A stretch of 64,000 nt of DNA from PALSA-1006 sp041660815 (GTDB taxonomy: Bacteria; Pseudomonadota; Gammaproteobacteria; Burkholderiales; Gallionellaceae): positions 22,512 to 86,511 of the forward strand of contig JBAZVN010000016.1 of the NCBI GenBank assembly GCA_041660815.1, in the 5' to 3' direction. Shown here piece after piece: positions 1 to 8,440 of the stretch. The position numbers and the translations under genes are program-made. The number at the start of each line of letters is the position of its first letter. Positions within the stretch are counted from its first letter, which is position 1. The notes beneath the pieces were generated by a model. It was not told where the DNA came from, searched no databases, and saw only the letters and a program-made list of their open reading frames with translations.

Positions 1-933
1 TTCATTAACCAATTCAACTGATTGTGTGGATACAATTAACTGACGTTGTTCAGAAACTTGTTTAAAAATATCAGCAAGAACAGAAATTGCATAAGGGTGC
101 AAGCCGAGCTCAGGTTCATCAATAAGAATGGTGTCCGGTAGCAATAAGGTTGGTTGAAGTAGCAGGGTGGCAAGACAGATAAAGCGTAGTGTGCCATCGG
201 ATAAGTGTAATGCCTTGAATGGAGTGTCCGGTTTTCCTTTTTGTGACCATTCCAGTTCTACATACTCTGCGTTTTGCCGATGAACAAAGTCGCCGAAGAA
301 GGGTGCAACAAGACGAATGGTATCTATGATGCGTTGATAGTGTTCGTGATGTTTTTCATTCAGCATGCTCAAATAGGCTGCCAGATTGGCAGCGTCAATC
401 TTGAGGCGAAGCGTATCGTTGGCAGAATGCTTTTGTTTTACTTTGGCTTTTTCGCTGGTGTCGTGAAAATGGTAGACGCGCCAATTTGTTACAGAGGGTT
501 TTACATAGGGAGAATATGGGTCTGTTGCCAATTTTAGTTTGGATTCATCATGTCCTGTCCCAAGTACCGCACTTTTACTTCCTGGAAAGTACTTTCCGCC
601 AAACCAACTAATTTCTTGAGAAAAAATTAAACGATTGTCATTGGTTGGAATGAGATCAAATTTATATCCATTACGGTCAAAGTAAAACTCTGCGTGGAGC
701 TTGTCGCTTGTGTTGCGCCCGAAATGTAGCAACGCGTCCGGGCCACCTTGTGCCTGAACATACACTTGTAATTGTTGCTCAACCATTTCATTCAGCAAAC
801 GGAACAGACTGATGAAATTACTTTTTCCCGCACCGTTTGCGCCGATTAATACATTCAAATTCGTGAGAGGAAAATTTCGCAGTTCACGGATCGATTTATA
901 GCCAGTAACAGTGAGTGATTTAACGCTGGACAT
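1..933 (-). CDS. AAA-family ATP-binding protein (AAA_21/OLD-like), C-terminus beyond window
   Basis: The reading frame begins with an ATG and stays open for 311 codons to the window edge, so only the N-terminal part is seen. A P-loop (GANGAGKS) lies near residue 31 after a strand reading VTGYKSI, typical of SMC/RecF-like AAA_21 ATPases. A Walker B (ILIDEPELGLHP) lies near residue 285, preceded by an LSDGT signature-like segment. After it comes the sensor-like stretch QLIVSTQSVELVNE. Such proteins bind ATP at a dimer interface. Many are parts of defence or DNA-repair modules (OLD family, abortive infection), while others have no known role. The partner gene, if any, would lie to the left of the window. 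The family call is firm; the function is open. Confidence 0.8.
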   Translation of the reverse strand, partial: MSSVKSLTVTGYKSIRELRNFPLTNLNVLIGANGAGKSNFISLFRLLNEMVEQQLQVYVQAQGGPDALLHFGRNTSDKLHAEFYFDRNGYKFDLIPTNDNRLIFSQEISWFGGKYFPGSKSAVLGTGHDESKLKLATDPYSPYVKPSVTNWRVYHFHDTSEKAKVKQKHSANDTLRLKIDAANLAAYLSMLNEKHHEHYQRIIDTIRLVAPFFGDFVHRQNAEYVELEWSQKGKPDTPFKALHLSDGTLRFICLATLLLQPTLLLPDTILIDEPELGLHPYAISVLADIFKQVSEQRQLIVSTQSVELVNE

Positions 934-973
934 TGGCAGGTTCAGATAAGGTAAAGAGTCATCGGATTAGAGT

Positions 974-1882
974 TTAACTCAAGAGATCTTCGCGATGCAG
1001 CAAAAATACATACTCATCACCCGCCGATACATTCAGCCAGTTGAAGGGCAAATTGGGAAAGGCGGCTTCCAGAGCGTCGCGGTTGTGGCCGATTTCTACG
1101 ACCAGGATCCCGCCGGGGTTGAGGTGTACTGCGGCATGTTTGAGAATTTCACGCGTGGCATCCAAACCGTCGGTGCCGCTACCCAGCGCCAGGACGGGTT
1201 CGTGCAGATATTCGGCGGGCAATTTGGCGACTGCTTCCGCATTGACGTAGGGCGGATTGCTGATGATGACGTCGTAGCATTGTTCGCCTAATTTACTAAA
1301 CAGATTAGATTCAATAAGTTGCACGCGATCGTTAAGTTTGTATTCGGCTACATTACGTTGTGCCACCGCCAGTGCATCGCCTGACAAATCCACTGCATCG
1401 ACCTGCGCGAAAGGGAAAATATGTGCGGCAAGAATCGCCAAACAGCCACTTCCGGTACACATATCCAATACACGGGTGACAGTTTCCGGTGCCTCTACCC
1501 AGGGGAACAGATTTTCATGCAGCAGCTCGGCGATGAAGGAGCGCGGCACGATGACGCGTTCGTCGACATAAAAACGCAGTTCGCCCAACCAGGCTTCATG
1601 GGTAAGATAAGCGGCCGGAATTTTTTTCTCAACGCGTAATTTGAGTAATTCGGCCAAAGCTTTTTTCTCGTGCGTGGTGAGTTGTGCGTCAAGAAAGGGT
1701 TCCAGAGTATCCAGTGGCAAGTGCAGCGTGTGCAAAATAAGGTACGCGGCTTCGTCATAGGCACTGGTTGAACCGTGACCAAAGCTCAGCTTGTTTTCGG
1801 TGAATGCGCTGACCGCAAAACGTAGCCAGTCACGCAAGGTGTGCAGTTCGGCCGTGTCGGAAAAAAGATGCAAGGTTGTCAT
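974..1882 (-). CDS. prmB: PrmB, ribosomal protein uL3 N5-glutamine methyltransferase
   Basis: HemK/PrmB-type class I methyltransferase that uses S-adenosylmethionine to methylate a glutamine side chain of ribosomal protein L3 in the cytoplasm. An N-terminal helical substrate-recognition domain (about residues 1-125, containing the AAYLTHEAW segment typical of the family) precedes the Rossmann domain. The SAM-binding loop is MCTGSGCLA at residues 141-149, and the catalytic NPPY motif is at 209-212. The length of 302 residues is normal for PrmB. NPPY alone does not separate PrmB from PrmC, but the long N-terminal domain and the position after dapE favour PrmB. Its start overlaps the dapE stop by four bases (ATGA), so the two are translationally coupled as the last genes of the dap operon. 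Confidence 0.9.
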   Translation of the reverse strand: MTTLHLFSDTAELHTLRDWLRFAVSAFTENKLSFGHGSTSAYDEAAYLILHTLHLPLDTLEPFLDAQLTTHEKKALAELLKLRVEKKIPAAYLTHEAWLGELRFYVDERVIVPRSFIAELLHENLFPWVEAPETVTRVLDMCTGSGCLAILAAHIFPFAQVDAVDLSGDALAVAQRNVAEYKLNDRVQLIESNLFSKLGEQCYDVIISNPPYVNAEAVAKLPAEYLHEPVLALGSGTDGLDATREILKHAAVHLNPGGILVVEIGHNRDALEAAFPNLPFNWLNVSAGDEYVFLLHREDLLS

Positions 1883-3015
1883 GTGTTTTTTACCAGTAAT
1901 TTAATCAGGGTCAGGCGATATATTTCGGAAAGTGCCTCCAGATCTGCCACGGCAACACATTCGTTGAGTTTGTGAATGGTGGCATTGAGCGGGCCGAGTT
2001 CGATGACTTGCGGGCAAATGTCGGCGATAAAGCGTCCGTCCGAGGTGCCGCCGCTGGTGGAAAGTTCGGAGGTAATTCCCTGAACTTGTTTAATTGCGTC
2101 GGCCACCGCATCCACCAAATTGCCACGCGGGGTCAAATAGGGTTTGCCCGACATTTCCCATTTCAGATCATATTCCAAACCGTGTTTATCCAAGATTGCG
2201 TGAACTTTGGTTTTCAGCGAATCCGTGCTGCTGGCAGTGGAGTGGCGGAAATTGAACAGAATCTCAACCGTACCGGGTACCACGTTGGTTGCGCCCGTCC
2301 CGCCGTGGATATTGGAAATTTGCCAGGAAGTGGGCGGGAAATATTCGTTGCCGCTGTCCCAAACAGTTTTAGCCAGTTCATTAATGGCGGGAGCGGCCAA
2401 GTGAATAGGGTTTTTAACCAAATGCGGGTAGGCGATATGTCCCTGAATTCCTTTAACAATTAAAGTTCCAGAGAGTGAGCCACGCCGACCATTTTTGATG
2501 GTGTCTCCGGTGATGGCAACCGAGGTGGGCTCGCCCACGATGCAGTAATCCAGTGTTTCATTGCGTGCTTGCAGTGCTTCCACCACGCGCACGGTACCGT
2601 CCACCGCGACTCCTTCTTCATCGGAAGTCAGCAACAAAGCAATGGAACCCTGATGTTGCGGGTATTCCGCGATAAATTTTTCGGTGGCGGTGATGAAGGC
2701 CGCGATCGAACCTTTCATATCTGCCGCACCGCGCCCGAATAGCATGCCATCGCGCACGGTTGGGGTGAAAGGATCGCTATCCCATTTATCGACGGGGCCG
2801 GTTGGCACGACGTCGGTATGGCCGGCAAAACATAGCACGGGCGAGCTGGTGCCGCGCTTGGCAAATAAATTGTCGACCTCGCCACAACGCATTTTTTCCA
2901 GCGTGAAATTAAGCGGGGTGAGGCGATCGGCGATGAGATCGAGGCAGCCTGCATCCTGCGGAGTGAGTGATTTTCGGGCAATAAGTTGCTGGGCGAGAGT
3001 TAGAGTAGGGCTCAT
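1879..3015 (-). CDS. dapE: Succinyl-diaminopimelate desuccinylase
   Basis: M20 zinc peptidase-family enzyme that removes succinate from N-succinyl-LL-diaminopimelate to give LL-diaminopimelate, the precursor of lysine and of the peptidoglycan cross-link. Visible metal-site elements are GHTDVVPTG (His66, Asp68), GRGAADMKG (Asp99), SDEEG (Glu133/134) and the C-terminal TIHKLNE histidine segment. The internal dimerisation domain is present and the length of 378 residues is typical. It follows pilU and the ArsC-family reductase gene and overlaps prmB by four bases. With dapC and dapD just upstream on the same strand, the succinylase branch of the lysine pathway is grouped in one operon. Confidence 0.95.
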   Translation of the reverse strand: MSPTLTLAQQLIARKSLTPQDAGCLDLIADRLTPLNFTLEKMRCGEVDNLFAKRGTSSPVLCFAGHTDVVPTGPVDKWDSDPFTPTVRDGMLFGRGAADMKGSIAAFITATEKFIAEYPQHQGSIALLLTSDEEGVAVDGTVRVVEALQARNETLDYCIVGEPTSVAITGDTIKNGRRGSLSGTLIVKGIQGHIAYPHLVKNPIHLAAPAINELAKTVWDSGNEYFPPTSWQISNIHGGTGATNVVPGTVEILFNFRHSTASSTDSLKTKVHAILDKHGLEYDLKWEMSGKPYLTPRGNLVDAVADAIKQVQGITSELSTSGGTSDGRFIADICPQVIELGPLNATIHKLNECVAVADLEALSEIYRLTLIKLLVKNT

Positions 3016-3021
3016 ATTTTC

Positions 3022-3375
3022 TTAAAGTTTCAGGTTTTCGTATTCGGCAACATTAAAACCGGCTGCCAGGATTTGACCGTCTTTTTCAAGTAGCGGTCTC
3101 TTTATAATATTATGATATTTAAGCATTATTTTTAGTGTTGAGGCCTCATCTTTTACGCCAGCTTGATCTTCTGGGGATAATTCGCGACTCCACGTGGTGC
3201 CGGTTTTCTTCAGCAACTTTTGCCAGCCAAGCTGTTTTAGCCAGTTCAAAAGCATGCTTTCAGTCACGCCGTGTTTCTTGAAGTCGTGAAATTCGTAAAC
3301 AATATTGTGCTGGTTTAACCACGCACGCGCTTTTTTCACCGTATCACAGTTGGCAATGCCATAGAGTTTTAGCAT
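3022..3375 (-). CDS. yffB: ArsC-family reductase, YffB type
   Basis: Small thioredoxin-fold protein of the ArsC/Spx/YffB family, 117 residues from the chosen start. The N-terminus reads MLKLYGIANCDTVKKARAWL. A single cysteine sits where ArsC has its CX5R loop, and the CDTVKKAR pattern is the YffB signature rather than that of a true arsenate reductase. The family is thought to be a glutathione-dependent thiol reductase, but its substrate is not established. I chose the ATG one base after the pilU stop instead of the in-frame TTG three codons upstream inside pilU. The gene is commonly found next to dapE in beta- and gammaproteobacteria, as here. Confidence 0.85.
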   Translation of the reverse strand: MLKLYGIANCDTVKKARAWLNQHNIVYEFHDFKKHGVTESMLLNWLKQLGWQKLLKKTGTTWSRELSPEDQAGVKDEASTLKIMLKYHNIIKRPLLEKDGQILAAGFNVAEYENLKL

Positions 3376-3376
3376 G

Positions 3377-4540
3377 TTATTCAAGATTCAGTTTTATTTC
3401 GTCTAATTTGCCCGGTGTGGGTGGTTTTTTAGTAGTTTCAGCGGCCGCCAGTTCGGCGGAATCATAGGCTTTCATTTTGGTGGTTTGCGAGTAATCGATC
3501 AAGGACGATAGATTGCTGGCCGAGTCTGCATTACGCAAAGCTTCCTCTTTGGTGATTTGTCCGGATTTAAATAATTTATACAACGAGCGTTCAAAGGTCT
3601 GCGCGCCGACCGAAACGCTTTGCTCCATGGCTTCGCGAATACGGTCAATTTGATCGGTTTTAATCAGGTCGGCAATCAAGGCGGAATTCAGCAAGACTTC
3701 CACGGCGGGAACTAATTTGCCTTCGTTATTGCGAATCAGGCGTTGAGAAATAACCGCGCGCAAACACATGGATAAATCCGATAACACGCTTTGCCGCGCA
3801 TCATAGGGGAAAAAGTTAACGATACGATTCAGGGCATGGTAGCTGTTGTTTGCATGCAGGGTTGATAGACACAGGTGCCCCGTCTGGGCAAAGATAAGTG
3901 CATGTTTTAATGTATCCCTGTCGCGGATTTCGCCGATCATCAACACATCGGGTGCCTCGCGCATGGCACTGATCAGCGCACTGCCGTAATCAACGGTATC
4001 GGTCCCCACTTCACGCTGGTTAACGATGGATTTACTATGCTTGAAGAGATACTCTATCGGGTCTTCGATGGTCAGAATATGCCCGCTCTTGGCCTGATTG
4101 CGATATTCGATCATGGCGGCCAGCGTGGAGGATTTTCCCGATCCGGTTGCCCCGACGACTAGAATCAGGCCGCGCTTTTCCATGATGAGTTCTTTTAGAA
4201 CCACCGGCAGATGCAGGTCTTCCACATTCAAAATTTGTCCGCGCACGTAGCGGATGACGATGGCGATATCGCCGCGTTGACGAAATATGTTGACGCGAAA
4301 ATTGCCAATTTTGGGCTCACGGAACGAGAAATTCATTTCCATGTTCCGCTCAAATTCTTTGATCTGCTCGGCGCTCATCATTTCGTAGGCGATGCGTTTG
4401 ATCGCTTCCGCATCCATCTGCTGGGCATTTACCGGAACGGCAACCCCGTCGATCTTGATGTTTATGGGGGCCCCTACCGAAAAAAATAAGTCGGAAGCTT
4501 GTTTATCGGCAGCGAGTTGGAGGAGCGGAGTGATGAGCAT
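3377..4540 (-). CDS. pilU: PilU, PilT-paralogous type IV pilus retraction ATPase
   Basis: Hexameric secretion-type ATPase that works with PilT to depolymerise type IV pili at the inner-membrane base. Walker A (GATGSGKS) is at residues 130-137, the Asp box and His box lie in LTIEDPIEYLF and LSTLHANNS, and the Walker B region reads LMIGEIRDRDT near 200. The N-terminus (MLITPLLQLAADKQASDLFF) and the 387-residue length, with an extended C-terminal tail rich in Ala/Thr/Lys, favour PilU over PilT. It lies inside the dap operon, one base before the reductase gene, and no other pilus gene is near. Host type IV pili are common receptors of filamentous phages, and such a prophage is present at the far end of the window. 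Confidence 0.88.
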   Translation of the reverse strand: MLITPLLQLAADKQASDLFFSVGAPINIKIDGVAVPVNAQQMDAEAIKRIAYEMMSAEQIKEFERNMEMNFSFREPKIGNFRVNIFRQRGDIAIVIRYVRGQILNVEDLHLPVVLKELIMEKRGLILVVGATGSGKSSTLAAMIEYRNQAKSGHILTIEDPIEYLFKHSKSIVNQREVGTDTVDYGSALISAMREAPDVLMIGEIRDRDTLKHALIFAQTGHLCLSTLHANNSYHALNRIVNFFPYDARQSVLSDLSMCLRAVISQRLIRNNEGKLVPAVEVLLNSALIADLIKTDQIDRIREAMEQSVSVGAQTFERSLYKLFKSGQITKEEALRNADSASNLSSLIDYSQTTKMKAYDSAELAAAETTKKPPTPGKLDEIKLNLE

Positions 4541-4579
4541 GGGATTCCTTAAATTTGAGCGGGGCTTGCGCCCCGGCGG

Positions 4580-5401
4580 TCAAATACCTCGTAACAATTC
4601 GTTAATGCCGACCTTGCCCAGTGTTTTAGCATCAACCTTTTTAACAATTACCGCGCAGTACAGGCTGTACTTGCCGTCTTTGGAAGGCATATTGCCACTC
4701 ACCACCACCGAGCCCGCAGGAACCCGACCGTAATGCACCTCACCGGTTTCACGGTCATAAATTTTGGTGCTCTGACCGATAAACACGCCCATGGAAATCA
4801 CCGATCCCTCTTCCACAATAACGCCTTCCACCACTTCCGAACGTGCGCCAATAAAACAGTTGTCTTCAATAATCGTGGGATTGGCTTGCACCGGCTCCAG
4901 AACGCCACCGATACCGACGCCGCCGGACAGATGCACATTTTTACCGATTTGTGCGCAGGAACCCACGGTTGCCCAAGTGTCCACCATCGTGCCCTCGTCG
5001 ACATAAGCACCAATATTGCAATACGACGGCATTAGCACCACATTTTTCGCGATATAAGCACCGCGCCGCGCTGCTGCCGGCGGCACCACGCGAAAGCCGC
5101 CTTCGCGGAATTCCTTGGAATTGTAATCGGCAAATTTGGAAGGTACTTTGTCGAAATAGTTGGTGAAGCCCCCCTTGATAAAAGCATTGTCCTCAATACG
5201 GAAAGAAAGTAGTACTGCCTTTTTAATCCATTGATGGGTAACCCACGCCCCCTCAATCTTTTCTGCTACGCGCAATTTACCCTGATCGAGATATTCGATG
5301 ACAGTGTTAATGGTTTCTTTTAATTGTGCGTCCACGTTGCGCGGGGTGATCTCGGCGCGGCGTTCAAAAGCTTCTTCAATAATGGCTTGTAATTGGGGCA
5401 T
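4580..5401 (-). CDS. dapD: Tetrahydrodipicolinate N-succinyltransferase
   Basis: Transfers succinyl from succinyl-CoA to tetrahydrodipicolinate, the first step of the succinylase branch to diaminopimelate. The 273-residue protein has an N-terminal helical domain (about 1-95) and then a left-handed beta-helix built of hexapeptide repeats. These include the stretch VVLMPSYCNIGAYVDEGTMV and the loop NCFIGARSEVVEGV, which is diagnostic for DapD. Length and domain order are normal for the homotrimeric enzyme. It is transcribed after dapC, with a 37-base gap, and ahead of pilU. Confidence 0.95.
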   Translation of the reverse strand: MPQLQAIIEEAFERRAEITPRNVDAQLKETINTVIEYLDQGKLRVAEKIEGAWVTHQWIKKAVLLSFRIEDNAFIKGGFTNYFDKVPSKFADYNSKEFREGGFRVVPPAAARRGAYIAKNVVLMPSYCNIGAYVDEGTMVDTWATVGSCAQIGKNVHLSGGVGIGGVLEPVQANPTIIEDNCFIGARSEVVEGVIVEEGSVISMGVFIGQSTKIYDRETGEVHYGRVPAGSVVVSGNMPSKDGKYSLYCAVIVKKVDAKTLGKVGINELLRGI

Positions 5402-5438
5402 GGTGATTTCCTTGGTATATTAAAAAATTTGTAATTAT

Positions 5439-6638
5439 TTATTTGTGAAAATTTGCGCGGCAAAACTTCACAATCCGTTGCGCAGCTTCCAGTGTCTCAT
5501 TTAAATTGGCAACCAGCGCCAGGCGGATAAAGTTTTTACCCGGGTTAACGCTCTGCGCGTCACGCGCCAAGAAACTACCCGGCAAAACCGAAACATTATA
5601 ATCCCGGTAAAGTTGTTGCGCGAAAAGTGTGTCATCGGTGGGTGTTCTGATCCACAGATAAAAACTGGCATCCGGTTTAATGATGGGCAGTACCGGTGCC
5701 AGCAGGGTGATCACTTTGTTAAATTTTTCCGTGTATAGATGGCGATTTTCGGCGACATGCGCTTCATCGTTCCAGGCGGCAATGGTGGCGGCCTGAATTG
5801 CCGGATTCATCGCGCAGCCGTGGTAGGTGCGATATAACGCGAATTTTTCCAGTATCTTTGCGTCGCCCGCAACAAAGCCGGAACGCAAACCGGGTACATT
5901 GGAACGTTTGGATAAGCTGGAAAAGACCACCAGATTTTTGTAATCCGTGCGCCCCAATTGTTGCGCGGCTTGCAATACACCCAAAGGCGGGTGTTCCCCA
6001 AAATATATTTCCGAATAACATTCATCCGAGGCGATGACGAAGCCGTAACGGTCGCTTAATTCAAATAATGTTCGCCATTCATCCAGCGGCATCACGCGCC
6101 CATTGGGGTTGCCCGGTGAGCATACATAGATCAGTTGCGCCCGTTGCCAGACTGTTTCGGGCAATTGAGCGAAATTCAAAGCGAAGTTATCTTCCGGCAG
6201 GGTGTTCAAAAAGTAGGGCGTGGTACCCGCCAAGAAAGCAGCGCCTTCATATATTTGATAAAAAGGATTGGGACAAATTACCGCCGGATTGTTTTTGCTG
6301 CGGTCGATCACCGCTTGCGCAAACGCGAATAATGCTTCACGGCTGCCGTTCACCGGCAAAATTTGTGTCTTGGGATCGGGGGCGGGAATACTGTAGCGAC
6401 GTTTCAGCCATTGTGAAATTGTTGTGCGCAGTGCGTCACTCCCGGTGGTTGTGGGATAATTCGCCAAACCATCAAGACCGGCAACAAGTGCTTCTTTGAT
6501 AAATTGCGGGGTTGCGTGCTTGGGCTCGCCGATATGCAAACTAATGGGTTTATAGTTTGTGTTGGGCGTTACGGCGCCAAACAATTTGGCAAGTTTTTGG
6601 AACGGGTAGGGCTGCAAACGGTCGAGATCGGGATTCAT
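5439..6638 (-). CDS. dapC: N-succinyldiaminopimelate aminotransferase
   Basis: Fold-type I PLP aminotransferase of 399 residues that converts N-succinyl-2-amino-6-ketopimelate to N-succinyl-LL-diaminopimelate with glutamate as amino donor. The PLP lysine lies in SSLSKRSNVPGLRSGF near residue 243. The aspartate that contacts the pyridine nitrogen is in the SDECYSEIYFG segment, preceded by CSPGNPNGRVM, and the substrate carboxylate arginine is in NFIRLAL near the C-terminus. The N-terminus MNPDLDRLQPYPFQKL matches the DapC subfamily. It is the first gene of the leftward dap operon and its start is 47 bases from a divergent transporter gene. Confidence 0.92.
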   Translation of the reverse strand: MNPDLDRLQPYPFQKLAKLFGAVTPNTNYKPISLHIGEPKHATPQFIKEALVAGLDGLANYPTTTGSDALRTTISQWLKRRYSIPAPDPKTQILPVNGSREALFAFAQAVIDRSKNNPAVICPNPFYQIYEGAAFLAGTTPYFLNTLPEDNFALNFAQLPETVWQRAQLIYVCSPGNPNGRVMPLDEWRTLFELSDRYGFVIASDECYSEIYFGEHPPLGVLQAAQQLGRTDYKNLVVFSSLSKRSNVPGLRSGFVAGDAKILEKFALYRTYHGCAMNPAIQAATIAAWNDEAHVAENRHLYTEKFNKVITLLAPVLPIIKPDASFYLWIRTPTDDTLFAQQLYRDYNVSVLPGSFLARDAQSVNPGKNFIRLALVANLNETLEAAQRIVKFCRANFHK

Positions 6639-6685
6639 ATTCTAAAGTGCGTGCTCGAAAGGCCGCGATTATAAAGGTGCTTCGA

Positions 6686-7576
6686 GTGGCAACCAAACAA
6701 AAAGTTTTTGCAATTTCCGGTTTACTCACTGGCGCTGCAGTGTGGGGACTGATCTGGTATCCGTATCGCGTAATAGAAGCGTCGGGGACGTCGGGTTTAT
6801 TGGCAACTTTTCTGACCTATTCGGTGGCACTAATCGCGGGATTGCTTGTTTGCGGCCCGGTATGGCACGAATTCAAGATCGCCGGATGGGCTGGCATTGT
6901 GCTGATAGTGGGGTCGGCATGGGCGAATTTCGGTTATGTATTGGCTACGCTGGAAGGTGAAATCATGCGTGTGCTGCTCTTGTTTTATCTGGCACCGTTG
7001 TGGACGGTATTTCTGGCGCATTTTTTGCTTGGAGAGAAGCTGAATCGTTATGGTTACGGAGTGATCGCACTCTCCTTGGGCGGTGCATTGGTGATGTTGT
7101 GGCGCCCTGAATTGGGCTGGCCAATGCCGCAAAATCGTGCTGAATGGATTGGATTGTCGGCGGGTATGGCATTTGCATTGACTAATGTGTTGGTAAGGCA
7201 TACCTCACATTTAAGCATCGGTTTTAAATCGGCAGCAATTTGGTTTGGCACGGTGTGCATCACCGCACTGGCTTTGCTGTATCAGGGCGATATCGCCCCC
7301 CAATTGCAAGTTATTGAACAGCCGGCAATTGTTACTATCATATTGATTGGATTGATTATTTGCGCAACCAGTTTTGCTGTGCAATATGGTTTGACGCATA
7401 CGCCGGCGAATCAGGCAATTGTGATTTTTTTATTTGAATTGGTATTTGCGGCGGTTGCCTCATATTTTTTGGTTGGAGAAAAAATGGATACTCAGGAATT
7501 CGTCGGGGCAGTATTGATTGTGTCGGCCAGTTTGCTATCCGGGAAATTACATAAAATCGAGAGTGTCCCAGTATGA
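6686..7576 (+). CDS. EamA/DMT-family transporter
   Basis: Inner-membrane drug/metabolite-superfamily carrier with about ten hydrophobic segments arranged as two EamA repeats. The first carries TGAAVWGLIWYPYRVIE and the second ends with the EF...AVLIVSASLL segment. I place the start at a GTG preceded by AAAGG eight bases upstream. A more upstream in-frame ATG would extend the protein into the dapC coding region and gives non-membrane sequence. The substrate cannot be told; family members export amino acids, nucleobases or drugs. The stop codon overlaps the start of the next gene (ATGA). Confidence 0.8.
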   Translation: MATKQKVFAISGLLTGAAVWGLIWYPYRVIEASGTSGLLATFLTYSVALIAGLLVCGPVWHEFKIAGWAGIVLIVGSAWANFGYVLATLEGEIMRVLLLFYLAPLWTVFLAHFLLGEKLNRYGYGVIALSLGGALVMLWRPELGWPMPQNRAEWIGLSAGMAFALTNVLVRHTSHLSIGFKSAAIWFGTVCITALALLYQGDIAPQLQVIEQPAIVTIILIGLIICATSFAVQYGLTHTPANQAIVIFLFELVFAAVASYFLVGEKMDTQEFVGAVLIVSASLLSGKLHKIESVPV

Positions 7577-7953
7577 TTTTGGGCCTACATCATGCATCAT
7601 TATTGACGGGTAATCTTGCAAAATCCAGAGCATTTTATGAGGGCGTGTTGGGTTTGATACCCGATCCGCAGCGACCGCCAATGAGTTTCGCAGGGATGTG
7701 GTACAGCGTGGCTCCCAATCAACAGTTGCATTTAATGGTACTACCAAATCCCGAGGACGGTTTGCAGCGACCCGTCCACGGAGGGCAGGATCGGCATGTA
7801 GCTTTTGTAGCGTCGGATTTTGTCGAATTGGAGGAGCGCTTAAAGCGAGCTGAAATTTTATTTACCCTCAGTCAATCAGGTCGGAAAGCATTATTTTGCC
7901 GCGATCCTGATCAAAATGCTTTGGAGTTTGTAATGTTTTCTACCGCTCAGTAA
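7573..7953 (+). CDS. VOC-family (glyoxalase/bleomycin-resistance fold) protein
   Basis: A 126-residue protein with the paired beta-alpha-beta-beta-beta modules of the vicinal oxygen chelate superfamily. Likely metal ligands are the histidine in LHHASLLTGN, the histidine in the DRHVAF segment and the glutamate in QNALEFV. This pattern fits a small dioxygenase-like or glyoxalase-like enzyme, but not glyoxalase I specifically, because the overall spacing is that of the uncharacterised small VOC group. It is translationally coupled to the upstream EamA transporter, which suggests a shared role. Confidence 0.8.
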   Translation: MILGLHHASLLTGNLAKSRAFYEGVLGLIPDPQRPPMSFAGMWYSVAPNQQLHLMVLPNPEDGLQRPVHGGQDRHVAFVASDFVELEERLKRAEILFTLSQSGRKALFCRDPDQNALEFVMFSTAQ

Positions 7954-8017
7954 ATACCCGCGCGGCAGATGGAGTTACAATGCGCGTTATTGTGAATGAA
8001 ATTATTGAAAGTTGCAG

Positions 8018-8428
8018 ATGTCGAGATATGAAGCAGAAGTGATCGATACTATTGATCGCAAACATCCCCGCTACAGTGTGCACTGGCGGGTGGCGATTGT
8101 GTATAACAATCGCGGTCAGAATGAGATATTTCACGGTAAAACGCACGACCTATCCGTAGAAGGTGCCAGCGTTTACTCGGATCACAATATTTTTGTGGAA
8201 GACCCCGTAAAAGTCCTGCTAGCAATTCCCAGTCATAGCTCCAACAAGAGCGACAGGATTATTGAAATTAATAGTCGCATGGTTTATACCGTTCTTGCGG
8301 CGAATCATCATCAATTTCGAATCGGTCTGCACTTTTTGCGCTTTAAAGACGACGGGCATAGATTTCTTGAGATGAATCTTTCCAAGCGCAGTACGCCGCT
8401 TAAAAGCTCCCCCAGTACTGCATATTAG
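8018..8428 (+). CDS. PilZ-domain protein, likely c-di-GMP receptor
   Basis: A 136-residue single PilZ domain. The c-di-GMP binding signature is present as an RKHPRY motif (RxxxR) near residue 15 and DLSVEGA (D/NxSxxG) about 30 residues later, so nucleotide binding is plausible. It could act on motility or the type IV pilus machinery or on surface polysaccharide, but the target cannot be read from sequence. I chose the ATG (MSRYE...) over the TTG two codons upstream. The gene stands alone and converges on pgi with a gap of only 12 bases. Confidence 0.85.
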   Translation: MSRYEAEVIDTIDRKHPRYSVHWRVAIVYNNRGQNEIFHGKTHDLSVEGASVYSDHNIFVEDPVKVLLAIPSHSSNKSDRIIEINSRMVYTVLAANHHQFRIGLHFLRFKDDGHRFLEMNLSKRSTPLKSSPSTAY

Positions 8429-8440
8429 CGGAAAATTTAA

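Noticed and set aside
4211..4489. Rightward frame opposite pilU
   Set aside because: It overlaps strongly conserved pilU codons and lacks a ribosome-binding site.
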